Assembly: GCA_905147135.1 (NCBI GenBank)
Contig: LR990049.1
Location: 18,865,428-18,929,427, forward strand
Direction of reading: 5' to 3'
DNA: 64,000 nucleotides
Source: Blastobasis lacticolella
Taxonomy: Eukaryota; Arthropoda; Insecta; Lepidoptera; Blastobasidae
Made by a program: the position numbers and the translations under genes. How positions within the stretch are numbered: position 1 is the stretch's first letter; the number at the start of each line of letters is the position of its first letter. The notes under the pieces were generated by a model. The model saw nothing but the letters and a program-made list of their open reading frames with translations. It was not told where the DNA came from and made no database searches. This document shows positions 54,425 through 64,000 of this stretch, piece after piece.

Positions 54425-54748
54425 TCCCTACGTTGAATACATACATGAGGATACGCCTTTCCCGCTTAAGGGTAGGCGGGCTGGTTCCCCATTACGTTGA
54501 ACTTTTGGTATCTACGCGAAAGTTCGAAAGAACGTTTCTCGCTGGTACGATTCGGATGTGGAATGAGCTCCCAGCATCAGTGTTGCCTCTGGACTATGAC
54601 ATGGGATCGTTCAAGAGGTATATTAGAGGTCTCTTTGGAGGCGACCAACGCATTGGTAACGCCCCTGGTGTTGCTGTTGTCCATAGGCGGCGGTGATCAG
54701 TTTCCATAAGGTGGCCTGATTGTCTGCCGTATTATATAAAAAAGGCAG
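54425..54748 (+). pseudogene. LINE ORF2 C-terminal fragment and 3'UTR
   Basis: A frame at 54433-54696 codes an ending typical of Jockey-type reverse transcriptases: ERTFLAGTIRMWNELPASVL, then YDMGSFKRYIRGLF and GNAPGVAVVHRRR. It is followed by GGCGGCGGTGATCAGTTTCC, AGGTGGCCTGATTGTC and an A tail. The frame is open but lacks all catalytic domains, so it is a 5'-truncated copy. It faces a minus-strand RT remnant immediately to its right. Confidence 0.68.
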
Positions 54749-54789
54749 AGACCACGTCGTACAGGGGTACTCTCGCATTAATGTCTCCC

Positions 54790-55155
54790 GTCAAGCAACA
54801 ATGCTTGCATTGTTGCGAACTCAGCAAGTTTAAGAGCCTTTGTTCTATAATGTTGCAATTTCCTGACCAAAGTATTATAATTAACTCGATCAAAGGCCTT
54901 GGATTAATTAAAGAAAACCCTTAAGGCATCACGTGATTCTTCCCAAGCCTCATAGATGATGAAAGAAGATGTTTAATAAGTTCAACGCCGGCATCGAATT
55001 TTGATCGACTCCGAGTAAAACCGAGTTGTTTATGATGCAATAGATTGTTTCATTTAGATTGAGCGTTTAGTTGGTTTAATTTTGATTTTCCCAAATATTT
55101 TACTTAGTGTCGGTGGAACCGAAACTGGTCTGAAATTTGTACAGCGCAAACGCGT
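54790..55155 (-). pseudogene. Decayed LINE reverse transcriptase fragment
   Basis: On the minus strand the conceptual translation, through stops and frameshifts, gives RT blocks in the right order: NFRPVSVPPTLSKIFGK (FRPIS motif), a TTRFYSESIKI-like stretch (usual QFGF region), IYEAWEESRDALRVF, SKAFDRVNYNTLVRKLQHY (motif A; the first catalytic Asp codon is damaged). The YADD block is missing. Ends are approximate. Confidence 0.62.
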
Positions 55156-55504
55156 TTAAATAACTTCGTGTAATGCATATAATAGTCGGTAAATTCTACG
55201 TAATTATACGCCTGTTTGGCATAGTGCTCATAATATTATTTGTACATAATTTCATGTATAATATCTACCCCCGTAGCCTACCCCTATCCCCCTTTCCCCT
55301 ACCCCTACACCTAACCTACCGCGTAATACTCATCAGTATAAGCCTACCTTATGATTTTGTTGCGTACGTAATAAATCACTCATCAGATCACATCACCGAC
55401 TCATAGCAGCCTGTGGACATTAGCGTCCTCCGCATGAGTGAAAGGCTTTGTCATAATCCCCAGGCTTGGCAGTCAATTTGACTGGACTCCAACTCGCCTG
55501 AGCA

Positions 55505-55565
55505 AAACTATACACTAATGTGGAGGAAACAAGGCCAGCAGTGGGACGTTAAAGACTCTTGACCA
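55505..55565 (+). repeat. RTE-type 3' end fragment (short)
   Basis: GGCCAGCAGTGGGACGTTAA is the conserved near-terminal block of insect RTE-like LINEs. Only about 60 bp is recognisable. Confidence 0.45.
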
Positions 55566-55904
55566 CACATGCAGGACGTGTGAGAAACTTATGCCCAATT
55601 GTACTTAACTTAAGCCGACACCTAAGTTTATTTAAAATATCCCTGACAAAAAATCGCATCGCTCTAACACCGACCTTATGTAAACAATTAAACTCGCTAA
55701 GCTGCTCTTAACTTTATGTTACCGATTTTTTGACTCCTAAATCCTTAGGAATATCTTAGGGAAATTAGTAAGGTAAGGTAACAAATTAGGTAATACTGTC
55801 ACCTTTAGTAATGTAACAACTAACTCTATGCCAACAAAAGCTTCGGAACCTAGCGTCAGTGTAAGAATAGTTCTTCAAAGGGCATGTCTACAGGTACCTC
55901 AAAT

Positions 55905-56012
55905 GCCGGCACCGCATCCGCTCCAGATTTGGTTGCAGATGTCCTGGACGACAGCGGCCACTTTCCATCAGGTGGACCGTCCGTCCGGGTGCCTGCCTAG
56001 GCAATAAAAAAA
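55905..56012 (+). repeat. LINE 3'UTR fragment
   Basis: GACGACAGCGGCCACTTTCC, ATCAGGTGGACCGTCCGTCC and a GCAATAAAAAAAC end. Same tail type as 15455 and 54425. Confidence 0.5.
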
Positions 56013-57337
56013 CACTAGCGCTGTCTGGTTACAAAGCGACGAAATTTTATAAATTAACGCCAACCATTCTCGCTAATACCGTTTTAACGGGTACAGCCAC
56101 TGCGCTCCGAAAACGTCAATTTCCAGTGTCAATGGGATTCCACGTTCAATTACCGAGCGATATTGACTGACTACCATTTTGTACCTGAATTTCGTTCATT
56201 CATTCATTCATTCAATCGGTCATTCGTTCCGCCGATATTCCATTCGGGCCCAATAAACCGTGACGTGTTCGACGTTTTATTTTCTGTTTATTTTATTCCA
56301 TTCCGTGGATTCTTTTATTTGTAAACGGTTCCATGATGGATGTCGGGGCTGTGGTGTCGCTGGTTGCAGTGTGATTGATTGCATTCTGGTTTTCGTGTCT
56401 TTTGAGTTGCGGACATTATGACGACTTCCATTTTGACAGACGCTTTGGTCGTTTCGTTGATTTATTTCGTCGTTAATACTTGTTAGGAGCCAGACGCGAA
56501 TCGAATTTTTTAAGCCTACGACTTTAACAACGTCATAAATATTGTATGGACCGTTATCGCTGAAACGACTGAACCGTACCGATATAGGCGACTGAATGTG
56601 TAACCATGATTCAGTATTGTTAGGTTAGGTTAACTTCCATTCGAAAATTCATGGACATTCGACAACATCGTAGTTTTAAAATGAATCTTTGGAATCGATC
56701 AAGTAGTTCAAGCATGACCCTGTCTTTTTTCAGTAGTTTCCTTTTACGCCTCATTCATTATTGTCGCAAGAGGGGTTTCATTGTTTTCTGTCTCTCTATT
56801 GAAACTTGAAACACTACAATTACTACATCAGAGACCAGAGTTACACAAATGCAACCTATATATTTACAAGTTTCCTCACATTACACCCGTACTCAAACGT
56901 TACTACGAGGACTCACAGTGCGCACGAAGATTTTAGGTTGCAACTGACTCTCGTTCTTCGTGAAAATGAACGAAGTTGACCAATCAAGAGCTGAAATGAG
57001 CGCAGTGAGTTCACTTAGCAGACAAGCACTGTGAGAATGCATAGTTCTGTCTCCCAACTTTACTTAGACAAATACTAAAATAAAACCTGTTTACGAATAC
57101 GGGTGTAAGACTTGACGCTTTTCGCCGGATCTCTCATAAATACTCGTAACTGTAAATTTAACACTTTTCAGTAGAGACAAAAAACTAATGATTATTTTTT
57201 ATGATGATGTATGTTTGTTACTTTATAATTTGACTGGGTAATTATAGGATTCCTTGCACAATATTTCATTAAAAAAATTACTGTTTAAATTTTTTGTAGT
57301 TCGATATTATGTACAATAACTGATCAAACTAAGTCTA
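56013..57337. other. No gene; CATT microsatellite
   Basis: (CATT)n at 56197-56212. AGCACTGTGAGAATGCATAG (57026) resembles TTAGCACTGTGAGAACGCAT at 17309, a small shared repeat. Otherwise unassigned. Confidence 0.45.
56578..56632 (+). repeat. SINE-A short fragment
   Basis: AGGCGACTGAATGTGTAACC followed by ATGATTCAGTATTGTTAGGTT; about 50 bp of the middle of SINE-A only. Confidence 0.45.
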
Positions 57338-57462
57338 ATTTATTTATTTATTTAACAGTTTATTGTGCGCAATAACATTTATACAATATTGTCATAAGGA
57401 AAACAACACAACAGGTACGTACAGCTTATTTCATTAGAAATATCGTACAGCAGACCTACGGA
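57338..57462 (-). repeat. LINE-like 3' end, pair member 2
   Basis: ATTTATTTATTTATTTAACA, TTTATTGTGCGCAATAAC, ACACAACAGGTACGTACAGC, TTATTTCATTAGAAATATCG; same family as 14785-14925. Confidence 0.45.
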
Positions 57463-58267
57463 AGAGACAGGGCATAATCAGAAAACACAGAAGCAAACAC
57501 AGAAATAAATAAATAAATGAACTTATTCAAGAGACTCAAGTAAGAAATGTACGAAAACCGTGAAAACCTGGTGCTTTTGACGTAGTACAGCCGATAAGAT
57601 TTTTATCTATGATTTCATTTGAATTATATGCATAAAAATATTGAATGTGGTAGATTCGAGATTGTATAATTCAAACATTTTGTTCTTAGCTACGAGATTT
57701 TCATGACAAATTTATATCTTATGTATATGGTTTCATCAGTTACGTGTTTTTTTTTCATTCCAGGCATGTTTAAACGTTTTTTTTATTTTGAACGAATATA
57801 TTTTGTTATTGTGTATCGTTTACTATCTGCTGTAAGTATATGTGTATTTTGTATTATGAGCTTGTGATGTGGCGTCTTAGGCCAGCAATGAATATATTTA
57901 CATTTCATTTTCATTTATATAAAATATCAGATTTGATTTTTTTTTGAGTACCGACGTTTTGCAGCCCCACCTTCCCGTGCCCCTGTCACTCAATTGAAAA
58001 AAAAATGCACACCCGAGCGCGAACGTTCGGCCTGTCCTTGGACACTCTGAATCCAGCCTCAACCAGCTAAAACCGGACTGGGTCATTGACGGACGCCATT
58101 AAAAATAAAGCGCGGCGGTGCGTCCAAAGGCGGGTGCATGGACATGCTGTGCACGTGCGATCAGCTGATTATTATGTGGAAATAAGGGAGCGAGATGTGA
58201 AAATAAAGTTATTTTTACGCTTTGTTTTCACCTGCTGTTAAAATTGAGTACAATACGATGGAATGCC

Positions 58268-58530
58268 TAAATAATAAATAAATAATCGTGGACAAATTCA
58301 CACAGCGCCATCTGGCCTCAAAGTAAGCAAAGCTTGTGTTATGGGTGCTAGATAACTGATAAACTACTTATATACTTTTAAATTCATACTTATTATACAT
58401 TGAACACCCAGACCCGTAACAGAAACTAAAATTTATCATTTCAATTTTTGCCCGGCCGGGAATCGAACCCGGGACCTCTTGCGTGGCAGTCCGGTATGTT
58501 GACCACTGTACCACTCAGGTCGTCAGATTT
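58268..58530 (-). repeat. SINE-B copy, full length
   Basis: Minus-strand full-length copy. The plus strand begins with an AAATAATAAATAAATAA tail, then CACAGCGCCATCTGGCCTCA. It ends with GGGAATCGAACCCGGGACCT (B-box complement) and CCACTCAGGTCGTC. It is the most similar copy to the one at 40881. Confidence 0.78.
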
Positions 58531-58745
58531 GTAATATATTTGTAATTATAGAGTGTCTAATAGGTGTGTGTGTCTAGTACGAGGTTTCGAAATTATTTAA
58601 ATATCTAAGAATAATTTGCATGTGATAATAGTACGTAATCCTATGCTCGCGATTTCGATTCGGCCCTTTGTCATCCGGTTTATTTATATTCCGCTATATA
58701 TTATTTTTAATAGGAGCGTCTTGATTTTTAATAGGAGGGTATTTT

Positions 58746-58955
58746 AATTGGTTAAGGTATCCGACTCGTAAGCAAGAGGTACCTGGTTGGAATCCCACTG
58801 CAGCCATGTACTAATGACTATTCTCTGAATTATGTACATTAGTTGAATGCTAACCGATGCTTTTACGGTGATGGAAAACATCACAATGAAACCTGCATAT
58901 TCAGGCGAATGAATGTGTAACTATGATCCAAACCACAGGTTCCCCTGGATATTAA
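58746..58955 (+). repeat. SINE-A copy with head
   Basis: Head GGTTAAGGTATCCGACTCGT, AAGCAAGAGGTACC and a degraded B box TGGTTGGAATCCC, followed by GAATTATGTACATTAGTTGA and GAAACCTGCATATTCAGGCG. The 3' third is missing. Confidence 0.7.
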
Positions 58956-59147
58956 CGTCAAACAACCATTACTTTTGACATAAGAGACTAAAAAACAAAA
59001 ATGTATATAGCCGTCATCACGAACTATCCCATTAATCCGATTAGTAGAATTCGTCGACGTTTAAACCATATTAGACTACCAATAAGTACCTAACAAGGAC
59101 ACAAAAATTTCCTTCACAAGCCTCCAAGTCGACTTGACTTTGTACCG

Positions 59148-59261
59148 ATTGCTAGGAGACATTGTCTACGTGGCTACGAGCTTCGTAACAATTGCTACGA
59201 GGCATTATCTACGTAGCTACGACGTAGTCTCCGTAAGCAAGTTGGTGTTAACAACACCAAC
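59148..59261 (+). repeat. 43-bp tandem pair followed by a palindrome
   Basis: ATTGCTAGGAGACATTGTCT (59148) and ATTGCTACGAGGCATTATCT (59191) start two similar units rich in CTACG. GTTGGTGTTAACAACACCAAC (59241-59261) follows, a perfect hairpin with 9-bp arms. CTACG-rich sequence of the same flavour is at 49165-49230. Confidence 0.55.
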
Positions 59262-60094
59262 GTTGTTATTGAGAGACAGCCTTAATTTCGATAGAACGAT
59301 TGCTCCATAGGACCCAAACTCTATTAATAATACAGTAGACCTACCAAATAAATGTAACCTTGTTTGTCGACGAAAGTACGTACAAATGTTAATAATTGCG
59401 TAGAATAATATATTTTTATAAAAATGACAATCCACAAACATTAGTTTCTACAATAAACGATTGACAACTTCGTAAGTATTTTAGTATTTAAACCAAACAT
59501 GTAATTCATATTCTCTAAGTCCGGTACAACATTTAGACACTACATTTCAACAACTACAGTCTTTATCTAGTCCCATATCAATATCTTAACCCTAAACCTA
59601 AAACTTCTAACTGAATAGCCCTACTAGGGACCCTAGTAATCTATTAACACTGCGCCCGGGATCCCGGGCTGGTGATCCCGCGTTACAGATTAATTAAGCC
59701 AGCTGCGGTGGCAATCGGGACAGATGCCGGGCCTTGACAAATACGTCTTCAGCTGATTGCTGTGCCGAAGACAGGGTTAGGTGGTGATCGGCGTGTAGAA
59801 TTGATCTTTTGACTTATGTGTGAAGTAGAAGGTTTGGTGTTTTACCTCAGGGGAATTTGACCTGTATTTTTCGTAGTAATAAAAGAATTATCTGTTTCTT
59901 TGTCTGTTCCGTCTAATTTAAAAATTAAAAAAAAAAATCTTTGATGAAAATTATTTAGACTAATGAAAATAACTACCAATTTACCCAATTTACGCTTGGT
60001 AGATATTTAGAAATAGTTAAAAAATTGTTATCACGCTAGGAACGATTAGGAACATTTATTCCCATTTGGTAGAATAGGACCACGATAAGTCCAT

Positions 60095-60361
60095 AGTGTG
60101 GTGTGTGGTGCCGCCACCTCAAAGAATAGCACCACCCCATCTCTTCCCGTGGGTGTCGTAAGAGGCGACTAAGGGACAAATCCGAAAGGTGGGCAGCAGC
60201 ATCTTTCTGGGTAGATTTACATCAACTGCACTGCGATCTCCAACCCGCCTGCCAAGCGTGGAGATTATGGCAATGACCTCCCCTTTCGTGGGAGAGGCCC
60301 GAAGTCCTGCAGTGGACTGTTATGGGCCCTATTCTACTCTGCCGGGCACCACTCGGCTAAG
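60095..60361 (+). repeat. RTE-tail repeat, copy 4, with inverted head fragment
   Basis: A diverged copy, shorter in the middle. After the normal 3' block (GTCCTGCAGTGGACTGT) it runs directly into CTATTCTACTCTGCCGGGCA (60329-60348). That is the reverse complement of the family's own 5' start, so an inverted head piece abuts the tail in place of the GAT tail. Confidence 0.65.
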
Positions 60362-60974
60362 AAATAAATATATTTTAATTTAATTAATCATGCTGAAAAT
60401 TATCTCTTGCATTTCTTTTAATTATCTTGCCCATTATTTACTAATATTTTTCATAACTCATGGAAATAAACAATGCTACAGAAATGAAATTGTTTATTAT
60501 GACTTGATTATGATGAATGATGTTCTATGACGTTTAAAAAACTAGCATAAGATACCATATAGAGATTTTTATTAAATCCGCATCGCTACTTATCGTGTCT
60601 TATTAGAGGGAACGTTACTAGGAACGACTGGGAATTTTATTTTAAACGCATTATCGCTGTATACATAATATGTTTTCAGTCTAAAAACATTAATTAATCA
60701 TTAATTACGAGTATGTCCTACCTCCAATAACGTGCGGTTTGCTTAATTAGAATGTAAGCCTGTTGCGGTAAATTATTGGCCTAATTAATAGGCGTATGTA
60801 TTTTATAAATAGATGCGACAACATCACTTTTCGACCAGGAAATGTTTAAAAGATATACATGATTTTTTGAGGAGGTATCCTATTCGATGTTATTTTCATG
60901 AGCACCAAGTAGTTATTAGTACCTAGTAGTTTAATATTTAGGTTCCTTTTTTATCCTTCAGGTACGGATTTCTA

Positions 60975-61212
60975 TAAATAAATAAATAAATATGCTTGGA
61001 AAATTCACACAGCGATATTTAGCCCCAAAGCAAAGCTTATGTTATGAGATAACTAATAAAATACTTCTAAATATTTTAAATACATACCTATTAAACATAC
61101 AACATCCAGACCCGTAACAGAAATTAAAATTTACCATTTCAATTTCTCTTCGGTCGGGAATCGAACCCGTTCCTTTGCGTTAACCAACTGAACCAGTCCG
61201 GTCGTCAACATT
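60975..61212 (-). repeat. SINE-B copy
   Basis: Minus strand; a TAAATAAATAAATAAAT tail at left, the ACACAGCGATATTTAGCCCC body, and a head with GGGAATCGAACCCGTTC and a GGTCGTC end. Internally deleted around the GCAAAGCTTATG block. Confidence 0.7.
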
Positions 61213-61214
61213 TT

Positions 61215-61930
61215 TATGCTTTTTTTAACCCGTATATCTTATCTTAATTATGCTAAAAAATTTTCAAAAATTGATTTCACGTACCAGCACACTGATGTGG
61301 GTCAATTGTCATCTGCCAACGTTTACGTTTATGTTACTCATTCATAAGCAAAGAGCAAAAAACAAAATTGCCTGCCTGAAGGAAGCTTACTTTTTAATCT
61401 ATTTGTTCATAAGTAAAGTAGTATTACTGTGCTTAATTATATACGTCTGACCACGGCTCTTCTGTAATGAACGCACTACGTTCAATACCGCTCTATGATT
61501 GGTCAATTTCGTCCATTTTGACGAACGCATAGAAGCCCATCGCCAACTATGTATTGTCCGTTGGAATATGGTTGAAACCCCGTACGTTCGCGCGCACTGG
61601 CAGATATCATAGCAAATAAAGTACATACAAAAAAAACCGGTACGCTTGGCGTAGAGTTTACCGTGCGCGATGTACGAGTACATACAAAAGACCCATGACC
61701 GCGTATGCTCAAAACAGTAGTGCCCTTTAGCGTTAGAACCTTGCCGAATAAATAAATCTATATTTCGATTTACATTGACAAGGTATCCGTCCCATTCAGA
61801 TTTCGCGATTACACTTCACATAGACTTATAATTATAATAATAAATATATGCCTACACGTTGTCGTTGCATGGGTGGCTATGTTGTGGTGTGTGTAAAAAA
61901 TCTTTCATCGTTATTATAATACATTATAAT
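61215..61930. other. No gene seen
   Basis: Unassigned; frames of 66-94 codons on both strands lack motifs. Confidence 0.4.
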
Positions 61931-61934
61931 AACC

Positions 61935-62055
61935 TACATTTTGCACGGGACTTTGTCGGCATACAATTCAGTTACAATTCCAGGCTCGTTCCCGCGGAAC
62001 CACATTAAATTCGTGATAAATTATAGCCTATATGCTATACATCCTTTCAAACTTT
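61935..62055 (+). repeat. Dispersed repeat (I type), copy 2
   Basis: TGCACGGGACTTTGTCGGCA, GAACCACATTAAATTCGTGA, TTATAGCCTATATGCTATAC. Repeat D begins immediately after it. Confidence 0.4.
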
Positions 62056-62064
62056 CGCATTTAT

Positions 62065-62545
62065 ACATAGTATAAAACAAAGTCGCTTCTCGCCGTATGT
62101 CCTTATGTATACTACATATGCATGCAGCTTAGACCATTTAAACTACGCAACGGATTTAAGTGCGGTTTCAACCATATATAGAATGATTCAAGAGGAAGGT
62201 TTCATCATCACAGCCCATAACAGTCCACTGCAGGACTTAGGGCCTCTCCCACAAAAAGGGAGGTTATTGCCATAATCTCCACGCTTGGCAGGCGGGTTGG
62301 AGATCGCAGTGTTATAATATAACAATGGAAAATGCTGCTGCCCATTTTCCAGTCTACGGAGGCGCTTAGATCTTATGCCTCGAAAACATTAGTCGCCTTG
62401 AACGACACCCATGAGTGTAAGGGGTTGGTGCTATTCTACTCTGCCGGACACCACACGGCCACGGAATGTTTATATGCAAAAAAAGAAGATAGCTAGAAGT
62501 TAAATAGGCGTGCGCGAACGAAATCGCAGCCGGATCTAATAGATT
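62065..62545 (+). repeat. Repeat D copy split by RTE-tail repeat
   Basis: The left part (62065-62202) has ATAAAACAAAGTCGCTTCTC and AACTACGCAACGGATTTAAG. The right part (62464-62545) has GCGTGCGCGAACGAAATCGC and a TCTAATAG end. The pieces join correctly once the nested repeat is removed. Confidence 0.6.
62203..62463 (-). repeat. RTE-tail repeat, copy 5, nested in repeat D
   Basis: A full-length minus-strand copy: on the plus strand it begins CATCATCACAGCCCATAACA and ends CCGGACACCACACGGCC. It interrupts repeat D just after GAAGGTTT (62195-62202). A near match, GAATGTTT (62464-62471), follows it, consistent with an 8-bp target-site duplication with one change. Confidence 0.7.
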
Positions 62546-62871
62546 ATTATATTAGTATGATAAGTTGGATACCAGTGCAGATTACCATGTAATACCACGA
62601 GTACTTACCACCTGCTAGACATTAATCAAGTTGGCTCGAGCCAGAGCTATTCGCAGTCGGAGCACGCAAAGGGTTATATTTGACATCTCGACAGGCGGCT
62701 AGTCAATTTACGGCAGCTCAGGCCGAGATTGTGAGCACGAGGGGTTATTGTAGCTGTTTATGAAATTAGACATAGTATGAGATCCTGATATATATCTTAC
62801 CTCGTCTGTTATTCCGAAAAATTGTGCATATTGCGAGAGAATGTGACTTAAATAAAGAAAATATGGGTTAC

Positions 62872-63287
62872 CTACTCTCACTCTGGTTCAACTATGGGGT
62901 TGTCATGGAGATAATCTACCCTAATCTGTTATTAAATTAAATTAATGCGTAGTTAATTAGTTGATAGTTATTGATATATGTCAAATGGAAGGTATTTCTG
63001 CCCCTATCCAACAATACATGGTTGCCTGGGCAAGACTTGATCTGAACGGAAATTTCGGTGAATATTCACAAAACAATTTCAAGTTTCAAATCAAGGCAAT
63101 TACACAAATATTGAATATATCACTAAACACTGCCAATAAATATGTGTCAAAATCTATTATATACAGATACAGATGCAGCAACCAGGTTGCCTGCGCAAAA
63201 CCTTGTCTAAACGGATATATCAGTTTCGTTTATTTATTTCATAATTATCTCAATAGCAACCTCATAGTTGGACCAGGGTGAGAGTAG
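62872..63287. mobile_element. Inverted-repeat element with internal direct repeat
   Basis: The left end CTACTCTCACTCTGGTTCAA and the right end TTGGACCAGGGTGAGAGTAG are inverted copies; the match runs inwards about 50 bp (GGTTGTCATGGAGATAAT against ATTATCTCAATAGCAACC). Inside, GGTTGCCTGGGCAAGACTTG (63021) and GGTTGCCTGCGCAAAACCTT (63184) form a direct repeat of about 30 bp. The 106-codon frame within shows no conserved motif. Confidence 0.6.
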
Positions 63288-63289
63288 AC

Positions 63290-64000
63290 AACTCAGCTTT
63301 TTCTTTTTCGTGCATATTTTTTTGAATAACAGATTAGAGAAGATTTTAATATGGCCGGCCATCCTAGACCATTGTTCGTAAAATAGTAAAATATGTTTTG
63401 GTTTGATTGAGTGGCTATGGAGGTTGCCTGTTTCCCTACCGGATAATAAAAAAACTTGATAGAGTTTTGAAAACTCGTACAGGACTCAGATGTGTAGTTT
63501 TTAAGCTGTTATAAAATAGGTTCTCAAATGAAAAAGTTTGTTTTATAAAAAGCTTTTAGACACGATATCTTTTAACTGGAGGCCATTGCATCCGCTTAAA
63601 AAGTGAGTACTTGTCAAGACAAATCAAACGACTTCAAACTCGATGGGTTTATTTCATTTTATTTATTTTGATAAACATAAATTTACACGTCAAATGTCAT
63701 TAAATTCTTGAATTATCATGCGTAGTTTAGGAGTGCCTATGACTACCTTCCATCACCAGCGTCAGAATTTGAATATCATTCCAAAGAGCCCAAACACTTG
63801 GTTATCTTGTTGCGGTCATTAGTATTTAAAACCACCTTCCGACTCCATTAACAGATAAGCTGATACCCTATTTTTTAATTGTCATTGTCGTCCAAGTTAC
63901 ATAGGTATACCAAATTTCAACTGAAGTGGGACAAATTAGCCCTGCATGATTTGACCTGAACATACATTGTTACATACACAAATTGCAAGTTAAATACAAG
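63290..64000. other. No gene seen
   Basis: Unassigned. GGAGGTTGCCTGTTTCCCTA..AATAAAAAAAC (63420-63453) may be a decayed LINE tail. Confidence 0.4.

Noticed and set aside
62961..63281. 106-codon frame
   Set aside because: It lies almost wholly inside the inverted-repeat element 62872-63287 and has no motif.

Overview
The window looks like a piece of a lepidopteran (moth or butterfly) nuclear genome. It is AT-rich and carries intact non-LTR retrotransposons, several families of short tRNA-like SINEs, LINE 3' ends of a kind I associate with Lepidoptera, and many small inverted-repeat DNA elements. I found no host protein-coding gene, exon, true tRNA/rRNA gene or CRISPR array that I could defend. 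The species call is an inference from repeat style, not from a marker gene. The window reads as intergenic or large-intron DNA built by layered transposon insertion.

Two near-complete LINEs lie on the minus strand. LINE-1 (about 948-5768) has ORF1 (4722-5555) and an ORF2 (1247-4198) with endonuclease and reverse transcriptase, separated by an unusually long 523-nt spacer. A candidate 11-bp target-site duplication (TSD, one mismatch) flanks it. LINE-2 (about 9383-13577) has ORF1 (12269-13486) and ORF2 (9484-12279) overlapping by 11 nt, and a 39-nt A tail (T run on the plus strand). In each LINE, ORF1 supplies the RNA-binding particle protein and ORF2 nicks the target and reverse-transcribes the RNA. 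SINEs such as those here are normally mobilised by such LINE machinery.

The rest is a mosaic of dispersed repeats. (1) SINE-A, a tRNA-headed family, has about 17 copies or fragments. (2) SINE-B, also tRNA-headed, has six. (3) A 5S-rRNA-derived SINE has three. (4) An RTE-tail repeat of about 255 bp has five copies and a fragment. (5) LINE 3' ends coding a conserved C-terminus occur on both strands. (6) About ten inverted-repeat DNA elements are present; two have 8-bp duplications (hAT-like), and one is a 187-bp near-perfect palindrome with a 5-bp duplication. (7) Decayed LINE coding remnants lie near 23.5 kb, 35.8-36.1 kb and 54.4-55.2 kb.

Several insertions are nested, with flanking duplications visible (8394-8458, 35045-35122, 45713-45881, 62203-62463), so the order of events can be read. 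The strongest candidates for a second look are the 5S-derived SINE family, the hairpin element at 51470-51656, the two hAT-like foldback elements, and the LINE-1 spacer. I see no evidence of a new enzymatic or defence system.
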